A stretch of 64,000 nt of DNA from Clostridiales bacterium (GCA_015655075.1 JAATFT010000074.1:1-64000); one strand, 5' to 3'. Shown: positions 16,110 through 23,738, counted from the first letter of the stretch. Notes: generated by a model not told the origin, from the letters alone. Program-made: numbers and translations.

Positions 16110-16181
16110 TATATTGGATATGGGGGTCTTTGCTTAAACTGCGAGGTGTGCGCCTATCCCGACTGCGCATTTGGAAAATAG
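16110..16181 (+). pseudogene. Tiny cysteine-rich C-terminal remnant
   Basis: A frame closed upstream by TAA at 16107 reads YIGYGGLCLNCEVCAYPDC then AFGK and stop. The CxxCxxCxxxxC spacing resembles an iron-sulfur or zinc cluster tail. There is no start codon, so it is best read as the tail of a lost gene, possibly from the molybdenum enzyme locus. The parent family is not recognised with confidence. Confidence 0.4.
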
Positions 16182-16254
16182 CATAAAAGGCCGGCATGAA
16201 AAGGCACAGGGAAGAAAAGCCAGGCGGATTGACCTGGACAGAATGGAGCAGCTT

Positions 16255-17226
16255 ATGACAGATCAATATGGAAGAAAAATAGATTATATGAGAATATCCG
16301 TAACCGACCGCTGCAATTTACGCTGTCGGTACTGTATGCCTGAGGAAGGAATAGAATGTATAAATCATGAGGATATATTAACTTATGAGGAAATCGTTAC
16401 GGCAGCAGAAGCAGCCGCAGAGCTTGGTGTCCGGAAAATAAAAATTACCGGAGGAGAACCCCTGGTGCGCAGAGGGATTACAGAGCTGGTCCGTATGCTA
16501 AAGAATATCCAGGGTATCAAAGAAGTAACCATGACTTCCAATGGAGTTTTATTAAAAAATAAGGCAAACGGATTACGGTCAGCCGGCCTTGACGGGATTA
16601 ATATCAGTCTTGATACTCTGGACCGTGAAAAATTTAAGAGACTGACAAGATATGACACATTAGAGGAAGTAATAAAGGGGATCAGAGAAGCTGCGGGCAC
16701 AGGGATTAAAACAAAGCTGAATTGTATTCCTATCAGGGATTTTAACGAGGACGAATGGATAAAAATTGCGGCCTTTTCCAATGATAACATAGAGGTCAGG
16801 TTTATCGAACTTATGCCCGTGGGACTTGGGAAGGAATTTAAATTAATTCCATATGAAAAGGTGAAGGAAAGATTGGAAGCAGCCTATGGTACCAGCCGGA
16901 CAAATTGGGATAAACATGGCAACGGGCCTGCCGTTTATTATAACTTTCCCGGTTTAAAGGGGTGTGTAGGGTTTATTACCGCCATGAGCCATGAATTCTG
17001 CAAAGACTGCAACCGTATCCGTCTGACGGCGGAAGGAGATTTAAAATTATGCCTTTGCTATAATGAGGGAATTTCCCTGAAACCGTATTTAAGAAATCAT
17101 ATATCGAAAGATAGGTTGAAAGCAATTTTGGAGGAGGCAATTTATCAAAAGCCCGCTCATCATTGTTTTCATGATAAAGCTCTGCGGGATGTGGAACGGC
17201 GCAGTATGGTTCAGATTGGAGGTTGA
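16255..17226 (+). CDS. moaA: GTP 3',8-cyclase (molybdopterin biosynthesis protein MoaA)
   Basis: A 323-residue radical SAM enzyme that starts molybdenum cofactor synthesis by converting GTP to 3',8-cyclo-GTP. The SAM-cluster motif is CNLRCRYC in TDRCNLRCRYCMPEEG. The C-terminal auxiliary cluster is CKDCNRIRLT followed by LKLCLC, and the characteristic C-terminal Gly-Gly is retained in the ending SMVQIGG. GGAG six bases before ATG 16255 fixes the start; the open frame upstream to 16171 crosses a different remnant. No moaC, moaE or mogA is nearby in the window, but the XdhC-like gene follows directly. Mo-hydroxylase remnants lie downstream. Confidence 0.93.
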   Translation: MTDQYGRKIDYMRISVTDRCNLRCRYCMPEEGIECINHEDILTYEEIVTAAEAAAELGVRKIKITGGEPLVRRGITELVRMLKNIQGIKEVTMTSNGVLLKNKANGLRSAGLDGINISLDTLDREKFKRLTRYDTLEEVIKGIREAAGTGIKTKLNCIPIRDFNEDEWIKIAAFSNDNIEVRFIELMPVGLGKEFKLIPYEKVKERLEAAYGTSRTNWDKHGNGPAVYYNFPGLKGCVGFITAMSHEFCKDCNRIRLTAEGDLKLCLCYNEGISLKPYLRNHISKDRLKAILEEAIYQKPAHHCFHDKALRDVERRSMVQIGG

Positions 17227-17283
17227 TTTATACTCTTAAAAGGGCCGGACGGTGAATGTGTCAGAAAGGAATAAGGTGCTCTT

Positions 17284-18333
17284 ATGAATTTATATGGGAA
17301 TTTACTTGAGGCTTTGGTGAATAATGAAGATAAGCTGGTAATAACCACATTAAAGGGAACGTCCGGAAGCATGGACAGGGATTTTAACCGGATTATGGTT
17401 AATCGGAATGATATTGCAAAGTTAGAACGAAAGGAAGAAGCACTGAAAGTTTTAAAAGAGGGGAAACCCCGTATGGTAAGGGAAAATGAGTATAATCATG
17501 TGATTACTTTTATGGAACCTTTTTACCCCAGGGAAAGGCTGATCATACTTGGCGGAGGACATATTGCGTTGCCCCTTGAACAGTTCGGGGCCAAGGTGGG
17601 ATTTTCGGTGACCGTGGTGGACGACAGACCCTCCTTTGCCAACAGGGAGAGATTTCCTCTTGCGGAAACGGTAATCTGTGAAAGCTTTGAAACGGTTTTT
17701 GACCGGTTAAAGCTTACCTCTTACGACTATATTGTAATAATAACAAGAGGCCACAGACATGACACGGAATGTTTAAGGCATATCTTAAAACAGCCGGAAA
17801 CAATATATTTAGGAATGATAGGCTCCAGAAGACGCGTGGGAGCGGTAAAGGATATGTTAAAGGAGGAAGGTTTTGATGGAGGCCGGATAGAGCGGATATG
17901 CACTCCTATCGGGCTTCCCATAGGCGCCGTAACACCGGAGGAAATCAGTATTTCCATTATGGCACAGATTATAAGCAGAAAACGCCTGGAACGGAATGAA
18001 AATTACGGGGGAAACCGTTCGGATTTAGATTATAAGGTGCTTGAACTCCTTGCCGAAAGGAAGGAGGAACCCATGAGTATTGTTACCGTTACTGGCACAA
18101 AGGGCTCCGTACCCAGAGGAGCGGGGGCCAAAATGATTGTTTATGAAACCGGGCATATTGCAGGCAGCATCGGGGGCGGCTGCAGTGAAGCAGAAGTAAT
18201 ACATAATGCCATAAGCATTATAGGAAGTAAAAGGTATATGCTTCAGACTATAGATATGACCGGGGATGTGGCGGAATCAGAGGGAATGGTATGCGGAGGT
18301 ATTATGGAGGTACTGATTGAGGATTTTGTCTGA
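17284..18333 (+). CDS. XdhC/CoxI family molybdenum-hydroxylase maturation protein
   Basis: A 349-residue XdhC-type protein; family members bind and sulfurate or insert the molybdenum cofactor into xanthine dehydrogenase-like enzymes. The Rossmann part is central: RLIILGGGHIALPLEQFG, VVDDRPSFANRERFP, GMIGSRRRV, TPIGLPIGAVTPEEISIS. The XdhC_CoxI signature, normally N-terminal, is at the C-terminus here (GTKGSVPRGAGAKM and GSIGGGCSEAEV), while the N-terminus has only a degenerate version (TLKGTSGSMDRDF). It starts 57 bases after moaA. The partner hydroxylase is only present as remnants at 20925-21207, so its present client is unclear. Confidence 0.85.
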   Translation: MNLYGNLLEALVNNEDKLVITTLKGTSGSMDRDFNRIMVNRNDIAKLERKEEALKVLKEGKPRMVRENEYNHVITFMEPFYPRERLIILGGGHIALPLEQFGAKVGFSVTVVDDRPSFANRERFPLAETVICESFETVFDRLKLTSYDYIVIITRGHRHDTECLRHILKQPETIYLGMIGSRRRVGAVKDMLKEEGFDGGRIERICTPIGLPIGAVTPEEISISIMAQIISRKRLERNENYGGNRSDLDYKVLELLAERKEEPMSIVTVTGTKGSVPRGAGAKMIVYETGHIAGSIGGGCSEAEVIHNAISIIGSKRYMLQTIDMTGDVAESEGMVCGGIMEVLIEDFV

Positions 18334-18357
18334 AAAAAACATTTTATTTTTTACCCA

Positions 18358-18390
18358 ATAGGAAATTGCGCCCTATTCGATAAAAAACCC
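18358..18390 (+). repeat. Short TAGG/CCTA hairpin repeat, family D, copy 2
   Basis: ATAGGAAATTGCGCCCTAT then TCGATAAAAAACCC, nearly identical to 16066-16097. It directly follows the xdhC-like gene and precedes a terminator. Confidence 0.6.
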
Positions 18391-18415
18391 GGCAGGGGGA
18401 TGCGCATGACGCACC

Positions 18416-18443
18416 AGAGTCTGGCAAGCCAGACTCTTTCTTA
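18416..18443 (+). terminator. Rho-independent terminator after xdhC-like gene
   Basis: AGAGTCTGG and CCAGACTCT form a perfect 9-bp stem with a CAAG loop, followed by TTCTTATT. It closes the moaA-xdhC transcript. Confidence 0.75.
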
Positions 18444-18503
18444 TTATATGGTTTAGATTGATTAGTCAATCAATATGGTTTATCGGTTGAAAAAATAGCT
18501 GAC

Positions 18504-19141
18504 CGGATGCCAATAATATCCGAGCAATATATGAAACCGGAATCCGTCCGGTTACCGTATCCACTTTTTTATTGAAACCAGGAGGCTATAAAAATCTGAC
18601 GAAGTTAAATAAGGCGTTGCTCCATACCGCCGCACCCAAATTTATCCAGGGGGATAATATCCGGAGGGATCTTATCCAGGTGGATATTATCCCCCTGGAT
18701 AAGATGAAAAGCCTTGCAAAAGAAGCATCCCGGGACAAAAATTATTTTAAACCGGCTGAAAAGCCGGAAAATATACGGCGGGAGGATTATTCTACCTTTT
18801 GTTCAAAATGCAGAAACTGTGTGGATGTATGTCCCAGCAGAGCCAATGTTTTCCTGGAAAGGAATAATAAAAAATATACTCTCCATCAGGACGCTCTGTG
18901 CAATGAATGCGGTAATTGTTCTCATTTTTGCATTTTAGGACACATATCATATAAAGAGAAGTTTACCGTATTCCGGACGGAGGAGGATTTGTTTAACAGT
19001 ACCAACGACGGATTTTATCAGGAGGGGGACAATTCGACAATCAGGTGGAAAAATCTGATTTATATAGGACGTGAGGAAGATCTGATTGGGATTCCGGAAG
19101 AGATCAGGGATTTGATAAATTGTGTTAAAATCCGAAGGTAA
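18504..19141 (+). pseudogene. ygfK: YgfK-type putative selenate reductase subunit, C-terminal fragment
   Basis: About 210 residues of a protein that is normally about 1,000 residues long. The in-frame sequence before the first ATG (YETGIRPVTVSTFLLKPGGY) belongs to the same family, so the 5' part has been deleted. The end carries two ferredoxin clusters: CSKCRNCVDVCP and CNECGNCSHFC. In E. coli ygfK lies in the ygeW-ygfK-ssnA-xdhD purine catabolic region and is needed for anaerobic uric acid breakdown. This piece lacks the flavin/NAD domains and should be inactive. The frame is open to the stop, so a small ferredoxin-like product remains possible. It ends 36 bases before ygeX. Confidence 0.75.
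18642..18702. repeat. 21-bp perfect inverted repeat inside the ygfK fragment
   Basis: The 21-base arms 18642-18662 and 18682-18702 are perfect reverse complements, with the core GGGGATAATATCC, separated by 19 bases. The spacer itself contains a third TTATCCAGG. It would make a very stable hairpin in the mRNA or a strong cruciform in DNA. It is read through in frame as KFIQGDNIRRDLIQVD-type sequence. Confidence 0.8.
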
Positions 19142-19177
19142 AAGCAGACGAAACATTAAAATAGAGGAGGAAAATCA

Positions 19178-20392
19178 TTGAGTCAATTCGAAATTGTACA
19201 TTATGAACGGAAAAAGGGAAATAAAAAATCACTGGAGCATTTAGGATTTAAAGCGGCAAAAAAGGCACGGCGGTTCCACGGCAGTTTTGATATGTATAAG
19301 GAAACACCTCTGGTAGCCCTGGATAAATTATCGGAAAAGCTGAAGGTAAAAGACATTTTTATAAAAGACGAATCCTACCGGTTTGGCTTAAATGCCTTTA
19401 AAGTATTAGGAGGCAGCTATGCTATCGGGAATTATATAGCCCAAAAATTAGGAAAAGACATTGACGGGCTCCCTTACCGGACCATGATTTCTAAGGAAGT
19501 AAAGGATAAATTGGGGGATATTACCTTTATATCCGCAACTGACGGCAATCATGGAAGAGGAGTCGCCTGGACGGCAAGGCAGTTAAAGCAGAAATCCGTA
19601 ATTTTGATGCCCAAGGGCAGTACGGCGGAACGGCTGGAAAATATCAGAGCGGAGGGGGCGGACGCTTCCATTACGGATTTAAATTATGACGATGCGGTGC
19701 GCAAAGCCAACGGCTATGCCGAGAAAAACGGCTGGGTCATGGTACAGGACACCTCCTGGGAAGGCTATGAGGCAATTCCCACCTGGATTATGCAGGGATA
19801 CACCACTATGGCATATGAAGCCTATCTCCAGCTTAAGGGAGTAAAACCCACCCATATTTTTATTCAGGCAGGCGTCGGTTCTTTTGCCGCCGCCGTTACG
19901 GGATTTTTTTCAAGTGTTTACGGGGAGGACAGACCGATTACAACCGTTGTTGAACCTAATCAGGCGGCCTGTATCTTCCGGACGGCCAAGAAAAACGACG
20001 GTAAAATTCATCCGGTTAAGGGTGATATGAATACCATAATGGCGGGCCTTGCCTGCGGTGAACCGGCTACGGTGGCCTGGGAGGTATTAAGGGATTATGC
20101 AGATAGTTTCATAGCCTGTCCCGATTATGTGGCGGCTCAGGGCATGCGTATATTAGGAAACCCTTTAAACGGCGACGAGAAAATAATCGCAGGAGAAAGC
20201 GGTGCGGCGGGCTTTGGGTTAATCAGCGAAGTTTTAAGGAATCCGGAATTAAAATGGTTAAAGGAAAAGCTTGGAATTGATGAGAATTCGGTCCTGCTTT
20301 TCTTTAACAGTGAAGGGGATACGGACAAAGAAAGCTACAGAAAAATCGTCTGGGACGGACTGTATCCACGGTCCAGTGGAGAATGCCTGTAA
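19178..20392 (+). CDS. ygeX: Diaminopropionate ammonia-lyase
   Basis: A 404-residue PLP enzyme, the usual length for YgeX/DpaL, which converts 2,3-diaminopropionate to pyruvate and two ammonia. The PLP lysine lies in RFGLNAFKVLGGSYAIG, the family's ATDGNHGRGVAWTARQL and AGVGSFAAAVTGF (phosphate-binding type) follow, and the C-terminus is ESGAAGFGL...FFNSEGDTDKESYR. A TTG start is used, seven bases after AGAGGAGG. In the E. coli and gut-anaerobe uric-acid clusters ygeX handles a diaminopropionate-like intermediate of purine ring breakdown. Here it is the only catabolic gene of the locus that still looks intact. Confidence 0.92.
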   Translation: MSQFEIVHYERKKGNKKSLEHLGFKAAKKARRFHGSFDMYKETPLVALDKLSEKLKVKDIFIKDESYRFGLNAFKVLGGSYAIGNYIAQKLGKDIDGLPYRTMISKEVKDKLGDITFISATDGNHGRGVAWTARQLKQKSVILMPKGSTAERLENIRAEGADASITDLNYDDAVRKANGYAEKNGWVMVQDTSWEGYEAIPTWIMQGYTTMAYEAYLQLKGVKPTHIFIQAGVGSFAAAVTGFFSSVYGEDRPITTVVEPNQAACIFRTAKKNDGKIHPVKGDMNTIMAGLACGEPATVAWEVLRDYADSFIACPDYVAAQGMRILGNPLNGDEKIIAGESGAAGFGLISEVLRNPELKWLKEKLGIDENSVLLFFNSEGDTDKESYRKIVWDGLYPRSSGECL

Positions 20393-20445
20393 AAACAAAC
20401 CGGGAAAAGTTTAAAAACTAATTTACTTTTTAAGGAGGAAGGATC

Positions 20446-20882
20446 GTGTTTAATAAAAACAAGGAAGACGAAGTTTATCTCCCGCATATGAGGGAGATGT
20501 CCTGGAGGAAGATGGAGTGATTAAAAAAGTCGGCGGCCTTTTATCGGGAAAGCCCCATCCCCGGGTGTACGGCTCCTTTCCCGGGATTCTCGGCAAATAT
20601 GTCAGGGAGGAAAAAGCCTTAAGTCTGGAAGAGACCGTATATAAGCTGACCCATAAAGCGGCGGCGGCCGTGAATATAAAACGCAGGGGATTATTAAAGC
20701 CCGGCTATTATGCCGACATCACCATTTTTAATCCGGATACGGTACTGGATAGGGGTACCTTTACGGATCCCATACAATATCCGGAGGGTATTGAGTAAGT
20801 GCTTGTAAACGGGCGGATTGCCGTAAGGAAAGGAGAACATACGGGAGTGGGGGCCGGACGGGTGATAAGAAGAGAAAGCTGA
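20446..20882 (+). pseudogene. D-aminoacylase/hydantoinase-type amidohydrolase, broken C-terminal part
   Basis: After AAGGAGGAAGG a GTG at 20446 begins MFNKNKEDEVYLPHMR, but a frameshift around 20490 ends this frame at 20519. The neighbouring frame continues as GDVLEEDGVIKKVGG, then HPRVYGSFPGILGKYVREE, YYADITIFNPDTV and QYPEGIE. A TAA replaces the expected Tyr codon, after which VLVNGRIAVRKGEHTG runs in frame to TGA 20882. This is the C-terminal third of an N-acyl-D-amino-acid deacylase-like enzyme with at least one frameshift and one nonsense mutation; the metal-binding N-terminal half is gone. Confidence 0.82.
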
Positions 20883-20924
20883 CAGTGAAAAAATTTACAC
20901 CATGAGCAATATAGGAGGAACAGG

Positions 20925-21207
20925 ATGTATCAATTTTTAATAAACCATCAGCCTATAACAATGGAAGAAGATAGAAACCTCCTGGAATATATGAGGGATT
21001 GTTTAGACATTATCTCGGTGAAAAACGGCTGCATGGAGGGCGCCTGCATGTTTTGATCCCAAATCAATGCCTGCCACTGTGGGTATAAAAGGAAATATGG
21101 CTCTTACCATGATAGGAGGGGAAACCGTAGTAAAGGAGGACAGACTTGTCTTAATTGACGAGGAGAAGACGGCCAGAAAGGCAGTGAACCGGTTATTAAA
21201 CATGTAA
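20925..21207 (+). pseudogene. [2Fe-2S] molybdenum-hydroxylase subunit fused to an amidohydrolase-like tail, both truncated
   Basis: From ATG 20925, after TAGGAGGAA, MYQFLINHQPITMEEDRNLLEYMRD and VKNGCMEGAC match the N-terminus of the small iron-sulfur subunit of xanthine dehydrogenase-type enzymes, with only the first cysteines of the plant-type [2Fe-2S] motif. It stops at 21056. The sequence then continues in a shifted frame as FDPKSMPATVGIKGNMALTM and VKEDRLVLIDEEKTARKAVNRLLNM to TAA 21207, which looks like the tail of an SsnA/COG0402-type amidohydrolase. The junction marks a deletion that fused two unrelated genes. The identity of the second part is tentative. Confidence 0.7.
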
Positions 21208-21215
21208 ACCGGGTA

Positions 21216-22322
21216 TTATTTTTCAAAGGGCATTCTGGTAATTCTGTCACAGAGTTCACGATAGGAAATGCCTTTGCTTACAGCCTCCCGGGGAATTAAG
21301 CTGGTAGGGGTCATACCAGGCAGGGTGTTGGCTTCCAGACATATAAATTCGCCGTTTTCATCCAGTATAAAATCAATCCTGGAATAGTCCCCCAGTCTTA
21401 ATGCCTTATGGACCTGCAGCGCCCTTTTTTGAATTTTATGAGTAAATTGGGAAGATAATTCAGCAGGACAGACTTCTTTTGTGAATCCGCTCTGGTATTT
21501 GTTTTTATAATCATAAAAGCCTTGACTGGGAATAATTTCAATTACCGGCAAAGCTTCCTTACCTAGTATGCCCACGGAAAATTCCCTGCCTTTTATCATT
21601 TTTTCAACCAATACGTTATCTTCATATCTGGCCGCGTATTGGAGGGCTTTTTTCAATTCCTCTTTGTTATTTACCATAGAAACACCTACACTGGAACCGC
21701 AGCTGCAAGGTTTTATAACACAGGGAAATCCAATTTTATCAATAATTGTGTTGCAATTAATTGTGTTGTAATTATTAATTGTATTATAACTATTGATTTT
21801 ATTATAATTATGAAGTTTTTCATAATCTTTAATATCATACAAAATCCAGTCGGCCGTAGGTATGCCTGCCTGCGCCAGTAATTTTTTAGTTATATCCTTA
21901 TCCATGGCCAATAAGCTTCCGATATAACCGGTCCCCGTATATTTTATATTAAAATTGTCAAAGGTAGCCTGAATCTGCCCGTTTTCTCCCATGGAACCAT
22001 GTAAAGCGATAAATACCACATTCGCCAGTTTGCATATTTCCAATACATTTTTGCCGATTAAGGCAAGCTGTCCGTTGTTGCGTTTCCTTATTTCTTCCAG
22101 ATCCGGTTCTTTTTCCGGGACCGGATACTCGTATCCTTTTCCTTCTCCCGGCTTGGAAAATAACAGGTTGAAATCATTTAAGCCTGTATCCGCACCTTCA
22201 TAAACGTCCAAAAGTAAAACTTCATGGCCGGATTCCATTAAAGAATTGGCGATAAGGCTTCCGGAAGACAGGGAAACGTCCCTTTCCGGACTTAATCCGC
22301 CGGCCAGCACCACAATTTTCAT
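21216..22322 (-). CDS. D-alanine--D-alanine ligase family protein with repeat insertion
   Basis: A 368-residue ATP-grasp ligase of the Ddl family; Ddl makes D-Ala-D-Ala for peptidoglycan. The N-terminal MKIVVLAGGLSPERDVSLSSG, central ALHGSMGENGQIQATFDNFN with GSLLAMDKDITKKLL, and C-terminal RIDFILDENGEFICLEANTLPGMT with SLIPREA are all present. AAAGGGA precedes ATG 22322; the frame upstream to 22379 lacks a ribosome site. After LYDIKDYEKLHNYN there is an insertion of hexapeptide repeats (KINSYNTINNYNTINCNTII) not normal for Ddl, at the B-domain entry. It may be an additional ligase rather than the housekeeping copy. It is convergent with the purine locus. Confidence 0.87.
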   Translation of the reverse strand: MKIVVLAGGLSPERDVSLSSGSLIANSLMESGHEVLLLDVYEGADTGLNDFNLLFSKPGEGKGYEYPVPEKEPDLEEIRKRNNGQLALIGKNVLEICKLANVVFIALHGSMGENGQIQATFDNFNIKYTGTGYIGSLLAMDKDITKKLLAQAGIPTADWILYDIKDYEKLHNYNKINSYNTINNYNTINCNTIIDKIGFPCVIKPCSCGSSVGVSMVNNKEELKKALQYAARYEDNVLVEKMIKGREFSVGILGKEALPVIEIIPSQGFYDYKNKYQSGFTKEVCPAELSSQFTHKIQKRALQVHKALRLGDYSRIDFILDENGEFICLEANTLPGMTPTSLIPREAVSKGISYRELCDRITRMPFEK

Positions 22323-22379
22323 GTCAGATTCCCTTTCTGCGTATTTAGTACGCATCGATAAAATTTTATGCTGTATCAT

Positions 22380-22650
22380 TTATCTGTATCATTATACAAA
22401 ACATTTTTTTATAAAAATATCACTATAATGCTTCAGACGTTGCAGATGGTGCTATAAAGTCGGGTAATGTAAAAAGTTTTCTACTAAAAATGCAAATTTA
22501 AAGCCCAAATTTTGAAATATCAGAACTAAGGCTTGATATTTATTCCTCAAGTAATAACTTAAAAACGGTTTAAATTGCTTTGGCATAATATCAATTCTGG
22601 TTCTTATAGGTTTTCTGAATCATAATCATATCCTCAATTCCTGATAATTC
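22380..22650. other. AT-rich spacer between ddl-like and gntR genes
   Basis: I see no gene here. The stretch is AT-rich with many short stops. The promoter of the minus-strand ddl-like gene should lie at its left end. The right part leads into a ddl-like remnant. Confidence 0.5.
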
Positions 22651-22746
22651 CTAATTATTTAAATGAAAGGCCGGCAATCCTGTATACAGTTTAGAACATG
22701 AAATTCCTTTATGCTGGCTCTTCCGGGGAATTAAACTGGCAGGGAC
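22651..22746 (-). pseudogene. Fragment of a second Ddl-like C-terminus
   Basis: On the minus strand, 22746 down to TAG 22651 reads VPASLIPRKSQHKGISCSKL and then YTGLPAFHLNN. It aligns without gaps to TPTSLIPREAVSKGISYREL and DRITRMPFEK at the end of the neighbouring ddl-like gene. The DNA is also visibly similar (CCGGGGAATTAA core). It is a short remnant of a duplicated or older ddl copy. Confidence 0.65.
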
Positions 22747-22757
22747 TTTTAATAATA

Positions 22758-22781
22758 AACTTGTAATATATCATATGACTT
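22758..22781. promoter_or_regulatory. Candidate GntR operator O1, at the gntR promoter
   Basis: AACTTGTAATATATCATATGACTT matches the perfect inverted repeat at 23691-23714 at 18 or more of 24 positions, with an identical left arm AACTTGTA. It ends six bases before the -35 box of the gntR promoter, a good position for autoregulation. Confidence 0.55.
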
Positions 22782-22786
22782 TAGTA

Positions 22787-22815
22787 TTGACAAATAGAAA
22801 AACAGGTGTAATATA
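22787..22815 (+). promoter_or_regulatory. Promoter of gntR
   Basis: A consensus TTGACA box is followed at 16-17 bases by TAATAT/AATATA. The leader to the ATG at 22937 is about 115 nt and very AT-rich. Confidence 0.6.
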
Positions 22816-22936
22816 TAAATATAATCATTTACAAAAAATATATAAATATAATATAAAAAATAATAAAAATATAACAATTAATTGAATTATAAGAAGAAAA
22901 TCTATTGTATAATATATAGATGAATAGGTGAATTAA

Positions 22937-23638
22937 ATGGAGTATACTGGGCGATTTGAATATTTGAAAAAGCCGGAAATAAAGGAACAAGTTTTTAAGC
23001 AATTATTGATGAAGATAGAAAGAGGAGAATGGAAACCAGGAGAAAAGATTCCCTCTGAAAATGAATTGACGAGAGTAATGGGAGTCAGCAGGATTACTGT
23101 ACGGGAAGCAATTCAGAAATTAGTGGCAATTAATGTGGTGGAAACTTTTCAAGGGAAAGGTACCTATGTAAAAACAGTAACTTCCAATAGCTACCTCAAA
23201 TCTATGACCCCGATGCTTTTTATGAATAACGATGATATCCGGGCCGTATTGGAATATAGAAAAATTGTTGAAGTAGGAATTATAGATATTTTTATTGAAA
23301 AAGCTACGAAAAAAGATGTTATTCAATTGAAAAAATATTTGCAAAAGATGAGTTATTATTGCGAAAAGAATAATTTAAGTAAATATAAGGAATATGATTT
23401 AAGCTTTCATATGAAATTATATGAAATGACAGATAATCCGTTTATCATCAAGATTAGTAATATTGTCAAAGATGTTTTAAATTCTGCTATAGCAAGCGCT
23501 CTGACAATACAAGGTGCGCGGGAAGGCGTAGAATACCATACAAAAATCATAGATTGTATTGAAAATAAGAATGGTGAGAAATTGAAAAAAATTACGAAAG
23601 AAATGTTGGATGCTGTTGAAAGGGAAATAGGAAAATAA
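22937..23638 (+). CDS. GntR/FadR-family transcriptional regulator
   Basis: A 233-residue regulator with the GntR winged helix: WKPGEKIPSENELTRVMGVS then RITVREAIQKLVAINVVETF (residues about 34-75), followed by the all-helical FCD-type effector domain (RAVLEYRKIVEVGIIDIFIE, LSFHMKLYEMTDNPFI), where Asp/His positions usually bind a metal and an organic acid or sugar acid. AGGTGA precedes the ATG by six bases. It heads the ECF/nucleoside-hydrolase island, in the same direction, with matching candidate operators before itself and before the ECF S gene. It is the likely local regulator of the island. Confidence 0.9.
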   Translation: MEYTGRFEYLKKPEIKEQVFKQLLMKIERGEWKPGEKIPSENELTRVMGVSRITVREAIQKLVAINVVETFQGKGTYVKTVTSNSYLKSMTPMLFMNNDDIRAVLEYRKIVEVGIIDIFIEKATKKDVIQLKKYLQKMSYYCEKNNLSKYKEYDLSFHMKLYEMTDNPFIIKISNIVKDVLNSAIASALTIQGAREGVEYHTKIIDCIENKNGEKLKKITKEMLDAVEREIGK

Positions 23639-23650
23639 AGTGTCGAACTT

Positions 23651-23680
23651 AAATATCATGTGAAGCTCTGCATGATATTT
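23651..23680 (+). terminator. Terminator-like stem after gntR
   Basis: AAATATCATG and CATGATATTT form a 10-bp perfect stem around a ten-base loop, followed by TATATA rather than a pure T run. It lies between gntR and the operator before the S-component gene, and could separate the two transcripts. Confidence 0.5.
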
Positions 23681-23690
23681 TATATAAACA

Positions 23691-23714
23691 AACTTGTATT
23701 ACATCATACAAGTT
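23691..23714. promoter_or_regulatory. Candidate GntR operator O2, before the ECF S-component gene
   Basis: AACTTGTAT and ATACAAGTT are perfect 9-bp arms around TACATC. It resembles the TNGTnnnACNA style of FadR-subfamily sites and recurs, imperfectly, at 22758-22781. It lies 24 bases before the S-component ATG. Confidence 0.65.
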
Positions 23715-23738
23715 ATAAAAGAAGAGGAGGACAAAAAT

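Noticed and set aside
18504..19141. The ygfK fragment as an intact ferredoxin gene
   Set aside because: The family sequence continues upstream of the first ATG in the same frame and no ribosome site precedes that ATG well, so truncation is the better reading; a ferredoxin-like product is not fully excluded.
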